Source of the DNA: JBEKCD01 sp050015055
GTDB lineage: Archaea; Thermoproteota; Bathyarchaeia; Bathyarchaeales; Bathycorpusculaceae
NCBI GenBank assembly: GCA_050015055.1
Contig: JBEKCD010000005.1
Span: forward strand, 1 to 64,000
DNA length: 64,000 bases
Direction of reading: 5' to 3'
The translations under genes and the position numbers were made by a program. The notes beneath the pieces are model-generated. The model was given only the letters and a program-made list of their open reading frames with translations. It was not told where the DNA came from and did not search any database. Each line of letters begins with the position of its first letter. The stretch's first letter is position 1. Below are positions 33,750 through 42,601 of the stretch, piece by piece.

Positions 33750-33764
33750 AATGAAGCGGAGGAC

Positions 33765-34049
33765 ATGTTGAAGATGGGTTCTGTAATAGTAACGTACAAG
33801 GTTTTTCCAACAGACATAATAAACGATTTTGGCCCCATGAAAAAGAATCTGGAAACCATTCTGCCAGCTTCTTCGTCTGTCCACGGTTACGGCGAAGAAC
33901 TCGTGGCCTACGGCTTGAAAGCCCTGCTCGTTCAAGTCAAGTTTCCAGAAGACCAGACAGGCCTCGTTGACGAGTTCGAAAAGAAGCTTGAAACCATGGA
34001 AGGCGTGAGCCAAGTGCAGACGCTCATGGTTCGCAGAACAAGTAGATAG
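33765..34049 (+). CDS. ef1b: Translation elongation factor aEF-1 beta
   Basis: The nucleotide exchange factor for aEF-1 alpha. The small archaeal form (about 90 aa) is recognised by MGSVIVTYKVFPTDI, YGEELVAYGLKALLVQVKFP and the end EGVSQVQTLMVRR. The ATG at 33774 (MGSVIV) is the conserved start; 33765 adds three residues. It shares a transcript with the Zn-ribbon gene. Confidence 0.95.
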   Translation: MLKMGSVIVTYKVFPTDIINDFGPMKKNLETILPASSSVHGYGEELVAYGLKALLVQVKFPEDQTGLVDEFEKKLETMEGVSQVQTLMVRRTSR

Positions 34050-34070
34050 CTCCTAACCTTTGGTTAAGAC

Positions 34071-34078
34071 ATTTATAT
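34071..34078 (+). promoter_or_regulatory. TATA-like box for the Cdc48 gene
   Basis: ATTTATAT lies 51 bp upstream of the TTG start (34129); predicted transcription start near 34100. A GGAAGGA ribosome site (34116-34122) follows and decides the TTG start. Confidence 0.6.
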
Positions 34079-34128
34079 CGGAACACTCTTTTGTTTCGAA
34101 ACGCAGAATTGTTATGGAAGGATTCTAG

Positions 34129-36300
34129 TTGAGCGAAGTACAGTTGCGTGTTGGAGACGCGAGGCAGAGAGACGTTGGCAGAGGTATAGCCCGCATAGAT
34201 CAGAAGACGATGCAGAAACTGGGAATCTCAGCGGGCGACGTCATAGAGATATGCGGAAAGAGAACGACCTCGGCCATAGCATGGCCTGCCTACAGTGAAG
34301 ATCAGAACCGTGACCTGCTCCGCATAGACGGTTTTTCGCGCAAGAACGCCGGAGTGGCCATAAACGAGTACGTCATCGTGAGAGCCGCCAAGGTGAAAAC
34401 GGCCCTAAGCCTCACGCTGGCCCCGGTTGACATGAGATTGAACGTGGACGAGGACTTCACCAATTTTGTCAGAAACCGCCTGATGGAAAGAACGCTAGTG
34501 GAAGGCGACACAACCCTGGTCATGATGCTTGGACACGCCATACCGTTCACAGTCACGAAGACGCGGCCCCACGGCATAGTAAAAATCACGGCGGAAACAA
34601 AACTCACGATACTGAACGAACCGGCGCCTGAAGGGAAAGGCCTGCCCAGAACAACCTACGAAGATGTAGGCGGGCTTCACGAAGAGATACAAAGAGTAAG
34701 GGAGATGGTGGAGCTTCCACTGAGGCACCCGGAACTGTTCCAGCGGCTCGGAATAGAACCCCCGAAAGGAGTGCTGCTACACGGCCCTCCCGGATGTGGC
34801 AAAACCCTCTTGGCCAGAGCCGTGGCAAACGAGTCAGAAGCCAACTTCTTCTCTATAAACGGCCCTGAAATAATGAGCAAGTTTTACGGTGAATCAGAAG
34901 CCAGGCTTCGAGAAATCTTTCAGCAAGCCCAGCAGAACGCTCCGAGCATAATATTCATAGATGAACTGGACGCCATAGCCCCGAAAAGAGAAGAAGTCAC
35001 GGGCGAAGTGGAAAGACGCGTCGTTGCACAATTGTTAGCACTGATGGACGGACTGTCAGGCAGAGGAAACGTCATAGTCATAGGAGCCACGAATAGGCCG
35101 AGCGCCCTCGACCCGGCTCTTCGCAGACCCGGCAGGTTCGACAGGGAAATCGAGATAGGCGTACCAGACAAGCAGGGAAGGTACGAAATCCTCCAGATTC
35201 ACACGCGAGGCATGCCGCTGGAAGAGGGCGTTGACCTCAAGAAACTGTCGGAAATGACGCATGGTTACACGGGCGCTGACGTCTCTGCGCTTGGAAGAGA
35301 AACAGCCATGAAAAGCCTCCGCCGATACCTGCCGCAGATAAACCTTGAGGAAGAACGCGTACCGCCAAGCGTACTGGAAAAAATGGAAGTAACCATGGAA
35401 GACTTCATCAACGCCTACAAGGAAATAACGCCCACGGCCATGCGCGAAGTGTACATAGAAATCCCAACGACACGCTGGGAAGACATAGGTGGACTGGAAG
35501 AAGTCAAACAGGACCTGAAAGAAGCGGTAGAGTGGCCCCTGAAAAACCCTGAAATCTTCACACGCCTCGGCATAAAACCGCCCAAGGGCATACTGCTCTA
35601 CGGCCCCCCAGGCTGCGGAAAAACCCTCCTCGGAAAAGCAGTCGCAACAGAGAGCGCAGCCAACTTCATCACCATCAAAGGCCCAGAAATCTTCTCAAAA
35701 TGGGTCGGCGAATCCGAAAAAGCCATAAGAGAAGTGTTCAGAAAAGCCAGAATGGCCGCGCCGGCCGTCATATTCTTCGACGAAATCGACTCACTCCTCC
35801 CCCGCAGAGGCCTGGGATTCTCAGACAGCGGCGTCAGCGAAAGGGTCATCAGCCAACTCCTAACCGAAATGGACGGCATAGTCACCCTGGAAGACGTGGT
35901 CGTCATAGCCGCCACAAACAGGCCGGACATGGTGGATCCAGCAGTGCTCAGACCTGGAAGATTTGACCGACTCATCTACGTGCCAGAACCAGACGAACAG
36001 AGCAGAATCCTAATATTCAAAATCTACACGAAAGACATGCCACTCGCAAAAGACGTAGGCATGGCGCAGCTGGCAACATTGGCCAAGAACTACTCGGGCG
36101 CCGACATATCAGCCCTTTGCCGAGAAGCAGCAATGTACGCCTTGCGAAAAGACGTGAACACGAAAGAAGTCAAGACGACGGACTTCGAGGAAGCCAAAAA
36201 AAGAATCGGGCCGTCAGTTACGCCTGACATGGAAAAATGGTACAAGAGCTTCATGCAGCAGGCGAGACAAGTGCAAAAACCCGCCACCCCTGTAGCCTAG
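34129..36300 (+). CDS. cdc48: Cdc48/VAT-type AAA+ ATPase
   Basis: A 723-residue unfoldase that feeds proteins to the proteasome. The N domain (residues 1-180, SEVQLRVGDARQRDVGRGIA) is of the double-psi barrel type. D1 has Walker A HGPPGCGKTLLARAV (about residue 215), Walker B IIFIDELDAIAPKR and the sensor VIGATNRPSALDPALRRPG; D2 has YGPPGCGKTLLGKAV (about 490), VIFFDEIDSLLP and VIAATNRPDMVDPAVLRPG. The short tail ends QKPATPVA. The TTG start follows a GGAAGGA site. It is first in a run of same-strand genes. Confidence 0.97.
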   Translation: MSEVQLRVGDARQRDVGRGIARIDQKTMQKLGISAGDVIEICGKRTTSAIAWPAYSEDQNRDLLRIDGFSRKNAGVAINEYVIVRAAKVKTALSLTLAPVDMRLNVDEDFTNFVRNRLMERTLVEGDTTLVMMLGHAIPFTVTKTRPHGIVKITAETKLTILNEPAPEGKGLPRTTYEDVGGLHEEIQRVREMVELPLRHPELFQRLGIEPPKGVLLHGPPGCGKTLLARAVANESEANFFSINGPEIMSKFYGESEARLREIFQQAQQNAPSIIFIDELDAIAPKREEVTGEVERRVVAQLLALMDGLSGRGNVIVIGATNRPSALDPALRRPGRFDREIEIGVPDKQGRYEILQIHTRGMPLEEGVDLKKLSEMTHGYTGADVSALGRETAMKSLRRYLPQINLEEERVPPSVLEKMEVTMEDFINAYKEITPTAMREVYIEIPTTRWEDIGGLEEVKQDLKEAVEWPLKNPEIFTRLGIKPPKGILLYGPPGCGKTLLGKAVATESAANFITIKGPEIFSKWVGESEKAIREVFRKARMAAPAVIFFDEIDSLLPRRGLGFSDSGVSERVISQLLTEMDGIVTLEDVVVIAATNRPDMVDPAVLRPGRFDRLIYVPEPDEQSRILIFKIYTKDMPLAKDVGMAQLATLAKNYSGADISALCREAAMYALRKDVNTKEVKTTDFEEAKKRIGPSVTPDMEKWYKSFMQQARQVQKPATPVA

Positions 36301-36311
36301 GTGAAACGAAC

Positions 36312-36545
36312 ATGCCCATGCCCACAAAAACCTGGAAAACCCTTCCCGCCTACTTCACCCTGATGGAACTCCTGAAAAAGAAAGGCGCCTTAGCAGATAC
36401 GGAGCTCTACGAAGCCTTGACCGACGAATTCGAGGACTTGGGCTACAAAGATTTCAGCGAACTGCTAATGCGACTGGAAATCAGCGGTAAAATACGCGTC
36501 ACCTCCATGTCTCGCGGAAAAAGACGCGTTGAACTTCTCACGTGA
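36312..36545 (+). CDS. Small winged-helix protein
   Basis: A 77-residue protein with a winged helix: TWKTLPAYFTLMELLKKKGA, ADTELYEALTDEFEDLGYKD, then the recognition helix DFSELLMRLEISGKIRVTSM and wing RGKRRVELLT. It starts 12 bp after cdc48, so it belongs to the same transcript; its ATG was chosen because the upstream frame runs inside cdc48. It may be an adaptor or regulator of the Cdc48 unit. Confidence 0.65.
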   Translation: MPMPTKTWKTLPAYFTLMELLKKKGALADTELYEALTDEFEDLGYKDFSELLMRLEISGKIRVTSMSRGKRRVELLT

Positions 36546-36582
36546 GAAAAAACAGGCCTCAAAAACTTCCCGCGTGCAACAC

Positions 36583-37800
36583 ATGAACGAAACTTCAGAC
36601 GTCATAGTCGTCGGAGGAGGCCCATGCGGCTCCTTCACCGCTCTGAAACTCGCAGAACAGGGCAGATCCGTGACGGTTTTCGAGGAACACAACCAGATAG
36701 GCGTTCCCTCACACTGTGCTGGACACCTAAGCATGAAAGGCCTGAAGCAGTTGAGACTGCACCCGCTTCCGCCTGAAATAGTTGAAAACACTTTCTACGG
36801 TGCAAACTTTTATTCCCCGAAAGGAAACGAGTTCTCAGTGCATCTTTCCCAACCAGTAACATGCGCCGTCGACCGTGCAATGTTTGACAAGTACATCTCC
36901 GAAAAAGCCAAAGATGCAGGTGCAAGCTACCGCCTGAACTCTCGGGTAGAAACATTAATCATGAAAAACGCCTTTGCAGAAGGAACAGTCGTCAATCAAG
37001 AGGGGAAAAGCGAGAAAATGCGGGCAAGACTTGTCGTGGACGCTGAAGGAATATCCTCAAGGATAACGAGGGAAGCAGGCCTGCCCAGACCCCGGAACCT
37101 GTTGAAGGGAGTAGAAGCAGAGGTTGAAAACGTCAAAGACGCAGAGTCGGACACAGTTGACGTTTACCTCGGAAACGGCTACGCCCCAGGCTTCTACGCG
37201 TGGCTAATACCAAAAAGAGAGGGAAGAGCAAAAGTCGGCTTAGCCGCAAGAACAGGAAACCCGAAAGATCTTCTGCAAAAACTCATGCTTAAACATCCCG
37301 CAGCCTCAAGAAAACTTCGATCAGCGAATATCCTGAGAACCATGTTCCACCCGATAACGCTTGGAGGCCCAACCCCACAGGCATGTTCAAACGGGTTCCT
37401 AGCCGTGGGCGATGCGGCCTCACAAGTGAAGCCTACCACAGGAGGCGGCGTGATCTTCGGCATGACGTGCGCGCAAGTAGCGGCTGAAGTGGCCTCTGAA
37501 GCCCTCGACAAGAACGACTTCTCCAAAGAGTTTCTAGACAGGTACCAGAACAGATGCAAAGAACTCCTCGGTTTCGACATGAGAATCATGCTTAGAATGA
37601 GAAGAACGCTCGACGCATTGTCTGATGAGAGAATTGACGAGGCGATAGCCTTGTGCGCAAGACTCAACTTGGACAAAACCCTGCAGAACGTCAAAGACAT
37701 AGACTTTCAGGGAAAAACCTTTCTACAAGCCCTGCGAAGCCCCCGCATGCTGACAGCTCTCGCCTTCTTCTTTTTTGCTTACCTATCTGCGAACCTTTAA
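36583..37800 (+). CDS. Geranylgeranyl reductase-family flavoprotein
   Basis: An FAD-dependent oxidoreductase (405 aa) of the type that saturates isoprenoid chains of archaeal lipids. The Rossmann motif is VIVVGGGPCGSFTALKLAEQ, followed by CAGHLSMKGL, VDRAMFDKYIS and VVDAEGISSRITREAG; the second FAD motif is LAVGDAASQVKPTTGGGVIF. I start at ATG 36583; upstream codons (from TTG 36529) overlap the previous gene. A C-terminal hydrophobic helix (LTALAFFFFAYLSANL) probably binds the membrane. Confidence 0.9.
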   Translation: MNETSDVIVVGGGPCGSFTALKLAEQGRSVTVFEEHNQIGVPSHCAGHLSMKGLKQLRLHPLPPEIVENTFYGANFYSPKGNEFSVHLSQPVTCAVDRAMFDKYISEKAKDAGASYRLNSRVETLIMKNAFAEGTVVNQEGKSEKMRARLVVDAEGISSRITREAGLPRPRNLLKGVEAEVENVKDAESDTVDVYLGNGYAPGFYAWLIPKREGRAKVGLAARTGNPKDLLQKLMLKHPAASRKLRSANILRTMFHPITLGGPTPQACSNGFLAVGDAASQVKPTTGGGVIFGMTCAQVAAEVASEALDKNDFSKEFLDRYQNRCKELLGFDMRIMLRMRRTLDALSDERIDEAIALCARLNLDKTLQNVKDIDFQGKTFLQALRSPRMLTALAFFFFAYLSANL

Positions 37801-37842
37801 AATCCCACGAGGATAACAAGTACGGAAGGACGAGGCGAACCC

Positions 37843-38205
37843 ATGTACGAGTTTCGTTACAAACAAGTCATAGTCTTCCGTTCGAACCTGAGGTTGAGCA
37901 AAGGCAAAACGGCAGCTCAAGCTGGACACGCCGCAGTTTCAGCGGCAGAAGAAGCGCGCAAACATCACAGAGAATGGTTTGAAGGCTGGTCAAACGAGGG
38001 CCAGTGCAAAATCGCCGTCAAGGTGAAAAACGAAGAAGAACTGTCAGAACTGGAAGAAAGAGCAAGGGAAATGGGTTTGCCGCACGCACTCGTCATCGAC
38101 AGAGGCCTCACAGAAGTTCCAGCTGGAACGGTGACATGCCTGGGAATCGGCCCTGCCCCAGTAGAAAAAGTTGACAAGATTACCCGAAGCCTCCCACTTC
38201 TGTAA
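37843..38205 (+). CDS. pth2: Peptidyl-tRNA hydrolase, Pth2 type
   Basis: Releases peptides from stalled peptidyl-tRNA. Pth2 signature: QVIVFRSNLRLSKGKTAAQA-GHAAV near the start, then VKVKNEEELSELEERAREMG and the catalytic end PAGTVTCLGIGPAPVEKVDK. Length 120 aa is typical. The gene is 42 bp after the flavoprotein and 13 bp before TruD's likely start, so it sits in the cdc48-truD transcript. Confidence 0.95.
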   Translation: MYEFRYKQVIVFRSNLRLSKGKTAAQAGHAAVSAAEEARKHHREWFEGWSNEGQCKIAVKVKNEEELSELEERAREMGLPHALVIDRGLTEVPAGTVTCLGIGPAPVEKVDKITRSLPLL

Positions 38206-38218
38206 ACGGGCGCCGACC

Positions 38219-39604
38219 TTGAACCCTCCAAAACTTGAAAAGCAAGTAGGCATCGAAGTCTATGCTACCCGTTCAACAGGCATCGGCGGAATAATCCGCA
38301 AAAACGTTGAAGACTTCAACGTCGAGGAACTGCTCGTAGACGGCTCAAAAGCCCAGATAGAAACTTTAGAAAGCTGCACCGACCACCACGTGCTGGGCTG
38401 TTCAACGGCCAAGAACCGTTACCTGTTATGCGCCATAGTCAAACGGAACTGGGACACACTTGTAGCTGTCAAAAACATCGCCAACCAGCTTGGCATAGAC
38501 TCAGAGCAAATTCAAATTGCAGGAATAAAAGACGCAAAGGCCCTAACCGCTCAACACATCACAATCGAAGACGCATCACCCGAACAAGTGCAGAAAGTCC
38601 ATATTAAAGACATTGAAATCCGCCCACTGGGCTATTTGCACAACAAACTCTCGACATACTACCTCTTAGGCAACAGGTTCTACATACGTGTCAAAGCCGT
38701 GAACCACTCAAAATCCGTAATCAAGAAGAGAATTACGAAAACGGTTGAAGAACTCAATGCAATCGGCGGGATTCCAAACTTCTTCGGCCACCAACGTTTC
38801 GGAACAACCCGCCCAATAACGCACCTAGTCGGAAAGGCCATTATAAAAGCAAGCTTCCGCAAAGCTGCAATGCTGTTCCTAGCCAAACCCAGTCCCTACG
38901 AGCATCCTTCGTCACGACAGGCTCGTAAGGAATTGCAGGAAACGCAGGATTTCGAAGAAGCTTTGAGAAATTTCCCCAGGCAACTGCGCTACGAAAGATT
39001 AATGCTTAAACACTTGGCCAGGCACGCGGACGATTTTGCCGGTGCTTTCAGAACACTGCCCTTCAAACTGCAGGAACTGTTCATCCAAGCCTACGAATCC
39101 TACTTGTTCAACAAGTTCCTAAGCAGAAGAATCGGACGAGGGCTCCCGCTAAACATGGCTGAAGTCGGAGACTACGTTGTAGCTATAGAACACTCAGGAC
39201 TACCCAGCCCCACTATATTTAAAACAGTCAATCTGGAGAAACGGTCAGAAATCAACAACTCGATGCAATCTGGGAAGCTGAGACTGGCAATTCCACTGAT
39301 TGGATTCAAACAGCATCCTTCACAAGGAGTTCAAGGAGAAATCGAGAAACGAATCCTAGAAGAGGAAGACGTTTCTCCCAGCGAATTCCGAATACTCACG
39401 ATGCCTGAAGTCAGCACCAAAGGAAGACTTCGAGCCGCCACGACTCCGATCAACAATTTCTCGACGGACGAAATCTCACCTGACGCAAACAGACCACGCG
39501 GATTCGATGTCGGCGTAACGTTCATGCTGTATCGCGGCTCGTACGCAACGATACTGCTGAGGGAAATCATGAAACCAAGAAACATAATAAAAGAAGGATT
39601 CTGA
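38219..39604 (+). CDS. truD: tRNA pseudouridine synthase TruD
   Basis: Makes pseudouridine at position 13 (archaeal/eukaryotic class). The active-site Asp is in IAGIKDAKALTAQH, and IGGIPNFFGHQRFGTTRP is the signature. The inserted TRUD domain lies between about residues 180 and 340; the C-terminus reads VTFMLYRGSYATILLREIMK. I start at TTG 38219 because the frame can also open at GTG 38171, which overlaps Pth2 by 35 bp. A length of 461 aa is normal for archaea. Confidence 0.93.
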   Translation: MNPPKLEKQVGIEVYATRSTGIGGIIRKNVEDFNVEELLVDGSKAQIETLESCTDHHVLGCSTAKNRYLLCAIVKRNWDTLVAVKNIANQLGIDSEQIQIAGIKDAKALTAQHITIEDASPEQVQKVHIKDIEIRPLGYLHNKLSTYYLLGNRFYIRVKAVNHSKSVIKKRITKTVEELNAIGGIPNFFGHQRFGTTRPITHLVGKAIIKASFRKAAMLFLAKPSPYEHPSSRQARKELQETQDFEEALRNFPRQLRYERLMLKHLARHADDFAGAFRTLPFKLQELFIQAYESYLFNKFLSRRIGRGLPLNMAEVGDYVVAIEHSGLPSPTIFKTVNLEKRSEINNSMQSGKLRLAIPLIGFKQHPSQGVQGEIEKRILEEEDVSPSEFRILTMPEVSTKGRLRAATTPINNFSTDEISPDANRPRGFDVGVTFMLYRGSYATILLREIMKPRNIIKEGF

Positions 39605-39818
39605 GGACTTACGCCTTCTTCAGAGCGCACCTCTGAAATCTCGCTCGCAAAACGGTCACTTACATTTTTCCCTAAAAAACAAGAAACTCTCTCCAAGCGG
39701 AGCACCCGTAAGTTCCACAATCGTGGTCTACATGTCCTGTACGTGAAAGAAATTGACCACCAATATTCTAAAGCTTTATCACTTGGCGACTCGTGAATAG
39801 TAGGCAAGATGACGTGCC

Positions 39819-40826
39819 ATGGAAGCAGTTGAAGCCGCAAGAAATGCCCTTGAGTGTGTTCTAGAAGCAAAGAAGGGCGAAAGCATCATGATATTTTGTG
39901 ACGATGAAAAGACGGACGTCTGTGAACCGTTTTCCATAGGCGCCCTGAAGCTCGGCCTGAAGACACACTTGATCAAGCTGAAGACCGAACCGACCTTACG
40001 GAAAGATATTCCTCTAGAGATCAAAGAAATCTTCACAAAACAAAGAACAGACATCTTCGTCAACCTGCTGCGCGGAAACCGGGAAGAAACAACTTTCAGG
40101 ATAAAGCTCACCGAATTGGAAACCGAAGACCGCAAAGCGCGCCTTGCCCACTGCCCAGGCATCACGCTGGACATGCTCACCGACGGTGCTCTAGCTCTCA
40201 CGATCAAAGATCACAGAGATATGCAAGACTTCGCGAACAGTCTGATCCAGCGACTACGACAAGCATCCCGTCTGGAAATAACAAACTCGGCAGGCACAGA
40301 CATTTCGATGAGCGTTGAAGGAAGACCCTTCTTCACGGACACTATGATAGATTGGAACAGATTAAGTTGGATGAATATGCCGACTGGGGAGGTCACGGTC
40401 GCACCTGTAGAAGACTCGCTTGAGGGCGAATTGATCTGCGACATGGCGATAGGCGGAATAGGCCCAATAAAAGCGGCTGTAGGGATCAAAGCAAAGGATG
40501 GGAAAGTGCAGAAAACTGAGTCCCAGGACGACCGAGTGCTGAGAAGTGTTGAAGAATCGTTAAAGACCGACAGCCGAGCAAAAATTGTGGGCGAATTTGC
40601 TTTCGGAATAAACCCAAAAGCAAGATTTGTCGAAGAGTTTCTCGAGGCCGAAAAAATCCTTGGCACGATTCACGTAGCCTTTGGCAACAATTCGGATATG
40701 CCTGGTGGAAGGAATCCGTCAAGCAACCATATGGACTTCCTTATATCAAAGCCCACGGTCAAAATCGTTAATTCGGACAACTCCGCTTTTGATGTGCTCG
40801 TAAACGGAGCATTCAAGAGCCTGTAG
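39819..40826 (+). CDS. Leucyl aminopeptidase, M29-like
   Basis: A 335-residue metallopeptidase-like protein. The N-terminal domain (MEAVEAARNALECVLEAKKG, ESIMIFCDDEKTDVCEPF) and the C-terminal metal site (VGEFAFGINPKARFVEEF, EKILGTIHVAFGNNSDMPGG, SNHMDFLISKP) match aminopeptidase T-like proteins. The ligands Glu (GEFA) and the later Glu/His (EKILGTIH, NHMDF) are present. It would trim amino-terminal residues of peptides, complementing the Cdc48/proteasome. A TATA-like CTAAAGCTTTATC precedes it (39769-39781). Confidence 0.82.
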   Translation: MEAVEAARNALECVLEAKKGESIMIFCDDEKTDVCEPFSIGALKLGLKTHLIKLKTEPTLRKDIPLEIKEIFTKQRTDIFVNLLRGNREETTFRIKLTELETEDRKARLAHCPGITLDMLTDGALALTIKDHRDMQDFANSLIQRLRQASRLEITNSAGTDISMSVEGRPFFTDTMIDWNRLSWMNMPTGEVTVAPVEDSLEGELICDMAIGGIGPIKAAVGIKAKDGKVQKTESQDDRVLRSVEESLKTDSRAKIVGEFAFGINPKARFVEEFLEAEKILGTIHVAFGNNSDMPGGRNPSSNHMDFLISKPTVKIVNSDNSAFDVLVNGAFKSL

Positions 40827-40870
40827 TGCGTGTACGCAGTTGAAACGTTTAAGTGCAAAAAGCAAATTCT

Positions 40871-41155
40871 ATGAGTGGAAGGCTAGAGCGCATGTCTGAC
40901 AAAACGGAAGAAAAACTGCCAATATCCGAATTTTACAAAGTCGTCGATTCCGTGACGATTTTCAAGAATAAGAACTGGTGGGAAGCCATAGTTGTCTTTG
41001 AATCATACGGAAAAAGGTCAATCGGCATGTACCTTTGGCAAAAAAGGCAAGACATCTGGAAGAGAAAACACAAATTCAACGTCAGAAATCTGGAAGAATG
41101 GAACAAACTCAAGAACGCCGTAGAACAGCTCACACCTAAACTTGCGCCGAAATAG
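40871..41155 (+). CDS. Small conserved hypothetical protein
   Basis: A 94-residue protein (ATG 40871; 40892 is an alternative after GGAAGG). It contains KLPISEFYKVVDSVTIFKNK, NWWEAIVVFESYGKRSIGMY and WQKRQDIWKRKHKFNVRNL, the last with a run of Trp and basic residues. The alternating pattern resembles small nucleic-acid-binding folds. No family recognised; it is 45 bp after the aminopeptidase. Confidence 0.55.
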   Translation: MSGRLERMSDKTEEKLPISEFYKVVDSVTIFKNKNWWEAIVVFESYGKRSIGMYLWQKRQDIWKRKHKFNVRNLEEWNKLKNAVEQLTPKLAPK

Positions 41156-41174
41156 CCCATTTTTGAAATTCATC

Positions 41175-41201
41175 ATCTTAATCCTTATTCTAGATTAAGA
41201 T
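41175..41201. repeat. Perfect 9-bp stem-loop between two genes
   Basis: ATCTTAATC-CTTATTCTA-GATTAAGAT has perfect 9-bp arms and a 9-nt loop, AT-rich. It lies 20 bp after the stop of the small gene (41155) and 27 bp before the start of the next (41228). It may be a terminator-like hairpin or an operator. Confidence 0.55.
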
Positions 41202-41227
41202 CTGAAATTGAATAGTCTTATTACCAT

Positions 41228-41674
41228 ATGCTGGGCAACAAAAACAGGGCGAATAGCATGAGCGCTTCAGAGCAAGAAACACAACAGATTTCAGAAGATT
41301 GGGAGGTGGACGAAGAGAGCCAGCAGCAAGAGCAAGAAATCGGCCAGCAAACTGAGAATGAAGAGAACGAGACACCGACTGAAGCGGTGCACCCAAAGCA
41401 AAAAAGGAATGAACGAAAGCGTAAATCTAACCTGCAACACGAACGAAGCAGTTTTGTCCACGGGCTTGCCGCCGGTCTCGGCATCGGATGCATAGCAGCA
41501 TTCGTCATGTTGTGGCTAACAGTGTTCTTCACCCCGCAGTTACCATCAGGAATTACCTACGAAGCCATGCTATCAACGTTCATTTATCCTATAATCTATC
41601 TTCTCGCACTCGGTTTAGTCGCATTAACAGTAGGGATCGTAGCGGAACACTACGCTATGAAAAGCCGAGTCTGA
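41228..41674 (+). CDS. Membrane protein with Gln/Glu-rich cytosolic N-terminus
   Basis: A 148-residue protein. The first 65 residues are disordered and rich in Gln, Glu and Ser (SASEQETQQISEDWEVDEES), ending in a Lys/Arg stretch (KQKRNERKRKSNLQHER). Two membrane helices follow (AAGLGIGCIAAFVMLWLTVF and FIYPIIYLLALGLVALTVGI). It resembles other archaeal two-helix proteins with charged tails but no family is recognised. Confidence 0.5.
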   Translation: MLGNKNRANSMSASEQETQQISEDWEVDEESQQQEQEIGQQTENEENETPTEAVHPKQKRNERKRKSNLQHERSSFVHGLAAGLGIGCIAAFVMLWLTVFFTPQLPSGITYEAMLSTFIYPIIYLLALGLVALTVGIVAEHYAMKSRV

Positions 41675-41759
41675 ACACGAAACACGGCGCGGGGTAAGGT
41701 CGAGAATTGTACATGGGCAGCGTGGATCATTCCAGATGAAAAGTGAGATAGGCTACTCT

Positions 41760-42521
41760 TCAGAAGGTGTATTTGTCACCTTGAGATAAAATGCGCTCCA
41801 AAGCTGCATTGAAGTTTATGATCCCCTCGTTTGTCTTGGCTGAAATGGGAGTCAACGGAAACTTCAAGCCCAGCTTGTAAATCGCCTGCATCACGTTTCT
41901 GCCCAGCAAGCGTTTCGTCCCATCAAGTTTTTCATCAATTGCAGAAGCCAAGGCGTTAGGATTTGATGACCAATCCACAACCCTGTCAACCTCTTGTTTG
42001 GGAAGCAAATCACACTTCGACAATAGATGCATTTGAGGCAGGAGAAAGCGGTTGTAGACCGCTGCTGAGAGAAAAAGGTTTGAAACATAGTTGAGTGGAT
42101 TGACCGAAAAGACGGCGTCAAACAGGTAAACTATGGCTTTGGGCTCCTTGGTGAGTTCGCTGGCGATGTACGGTCCGCTGGCCCTGAACGCAAACAATTC
42201 CATCTGCCCCGAGGTATCCACCAAAACTATGTCAGACTGTAACTCCTCAATTTCTTTTGAAATCTTCTCCACTTGATCCGCAATCAGGTCTGCAGCCATT
42301 ATCAAAGCCCCGTTTGGTCCTAGACCGTACTCTTCCATCAAATTGCTAACGTCAACGTAGTCACGAACATCCACTTCCGGCGAGTATGGAAGCGTTAACA
42401 CTCCTGGATCTAGATTAACGGTCACAACGTCTTGTTTGGACATTTTCAACCATTCCTCAAAAGCCGCCGTGAGTTGAGACTTTCCAGATCCGGCAGTTCC
42501 TATTATGAAAACAACAAACAT
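41760..42521 (-). CDS. GPN-loop GTPase
   Basis: A 253-residue GTPase of the GPN/XAB1 family. Walker A is IGTAGSGKSQLTAAFEEW, the GPN motif is in YGLGPNGALIMAADLI, G3 is LVDTSGQMELFAF and G4 the diverged LLSKCDLL. Eukaryotic GPN proteins assemble RNA polymerase II; archaeal ones are dimers whose client is unproven, probably RNA polymerase. Length is typical. Confidence 0.93.
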   Translation of the reverse strand: MFVVFIIGTAGSGKSQLTAAFEEWLKMSKQDVVTVNLDPGVLTLPYSPEVDVRDYVDVSNLMEEYGLGPNGALIMAADLIADQVEKISKEIEELQSDIVLVDTSGQMELFAFRASGPYIASELTKEPKAIVYLFDAVFSVNPLNYVSNLFLSAAVYNRFLLPQMHLLSKCDLLPKQEVDRVVDWSSNPNALASAIDEKLDGTKRLLGRNVMQAIYKLGLKFPLTPISAKTNEGIINFNAALERILSQGDKYTF

Positions 42522-42601
42522 ACCCTAACAACAACCCCTGTCTAAGTATGAAACGCCACGCATGATATCAAAACTTCACTCTCGGGTTAAAGCTTTTCTT
42601 G

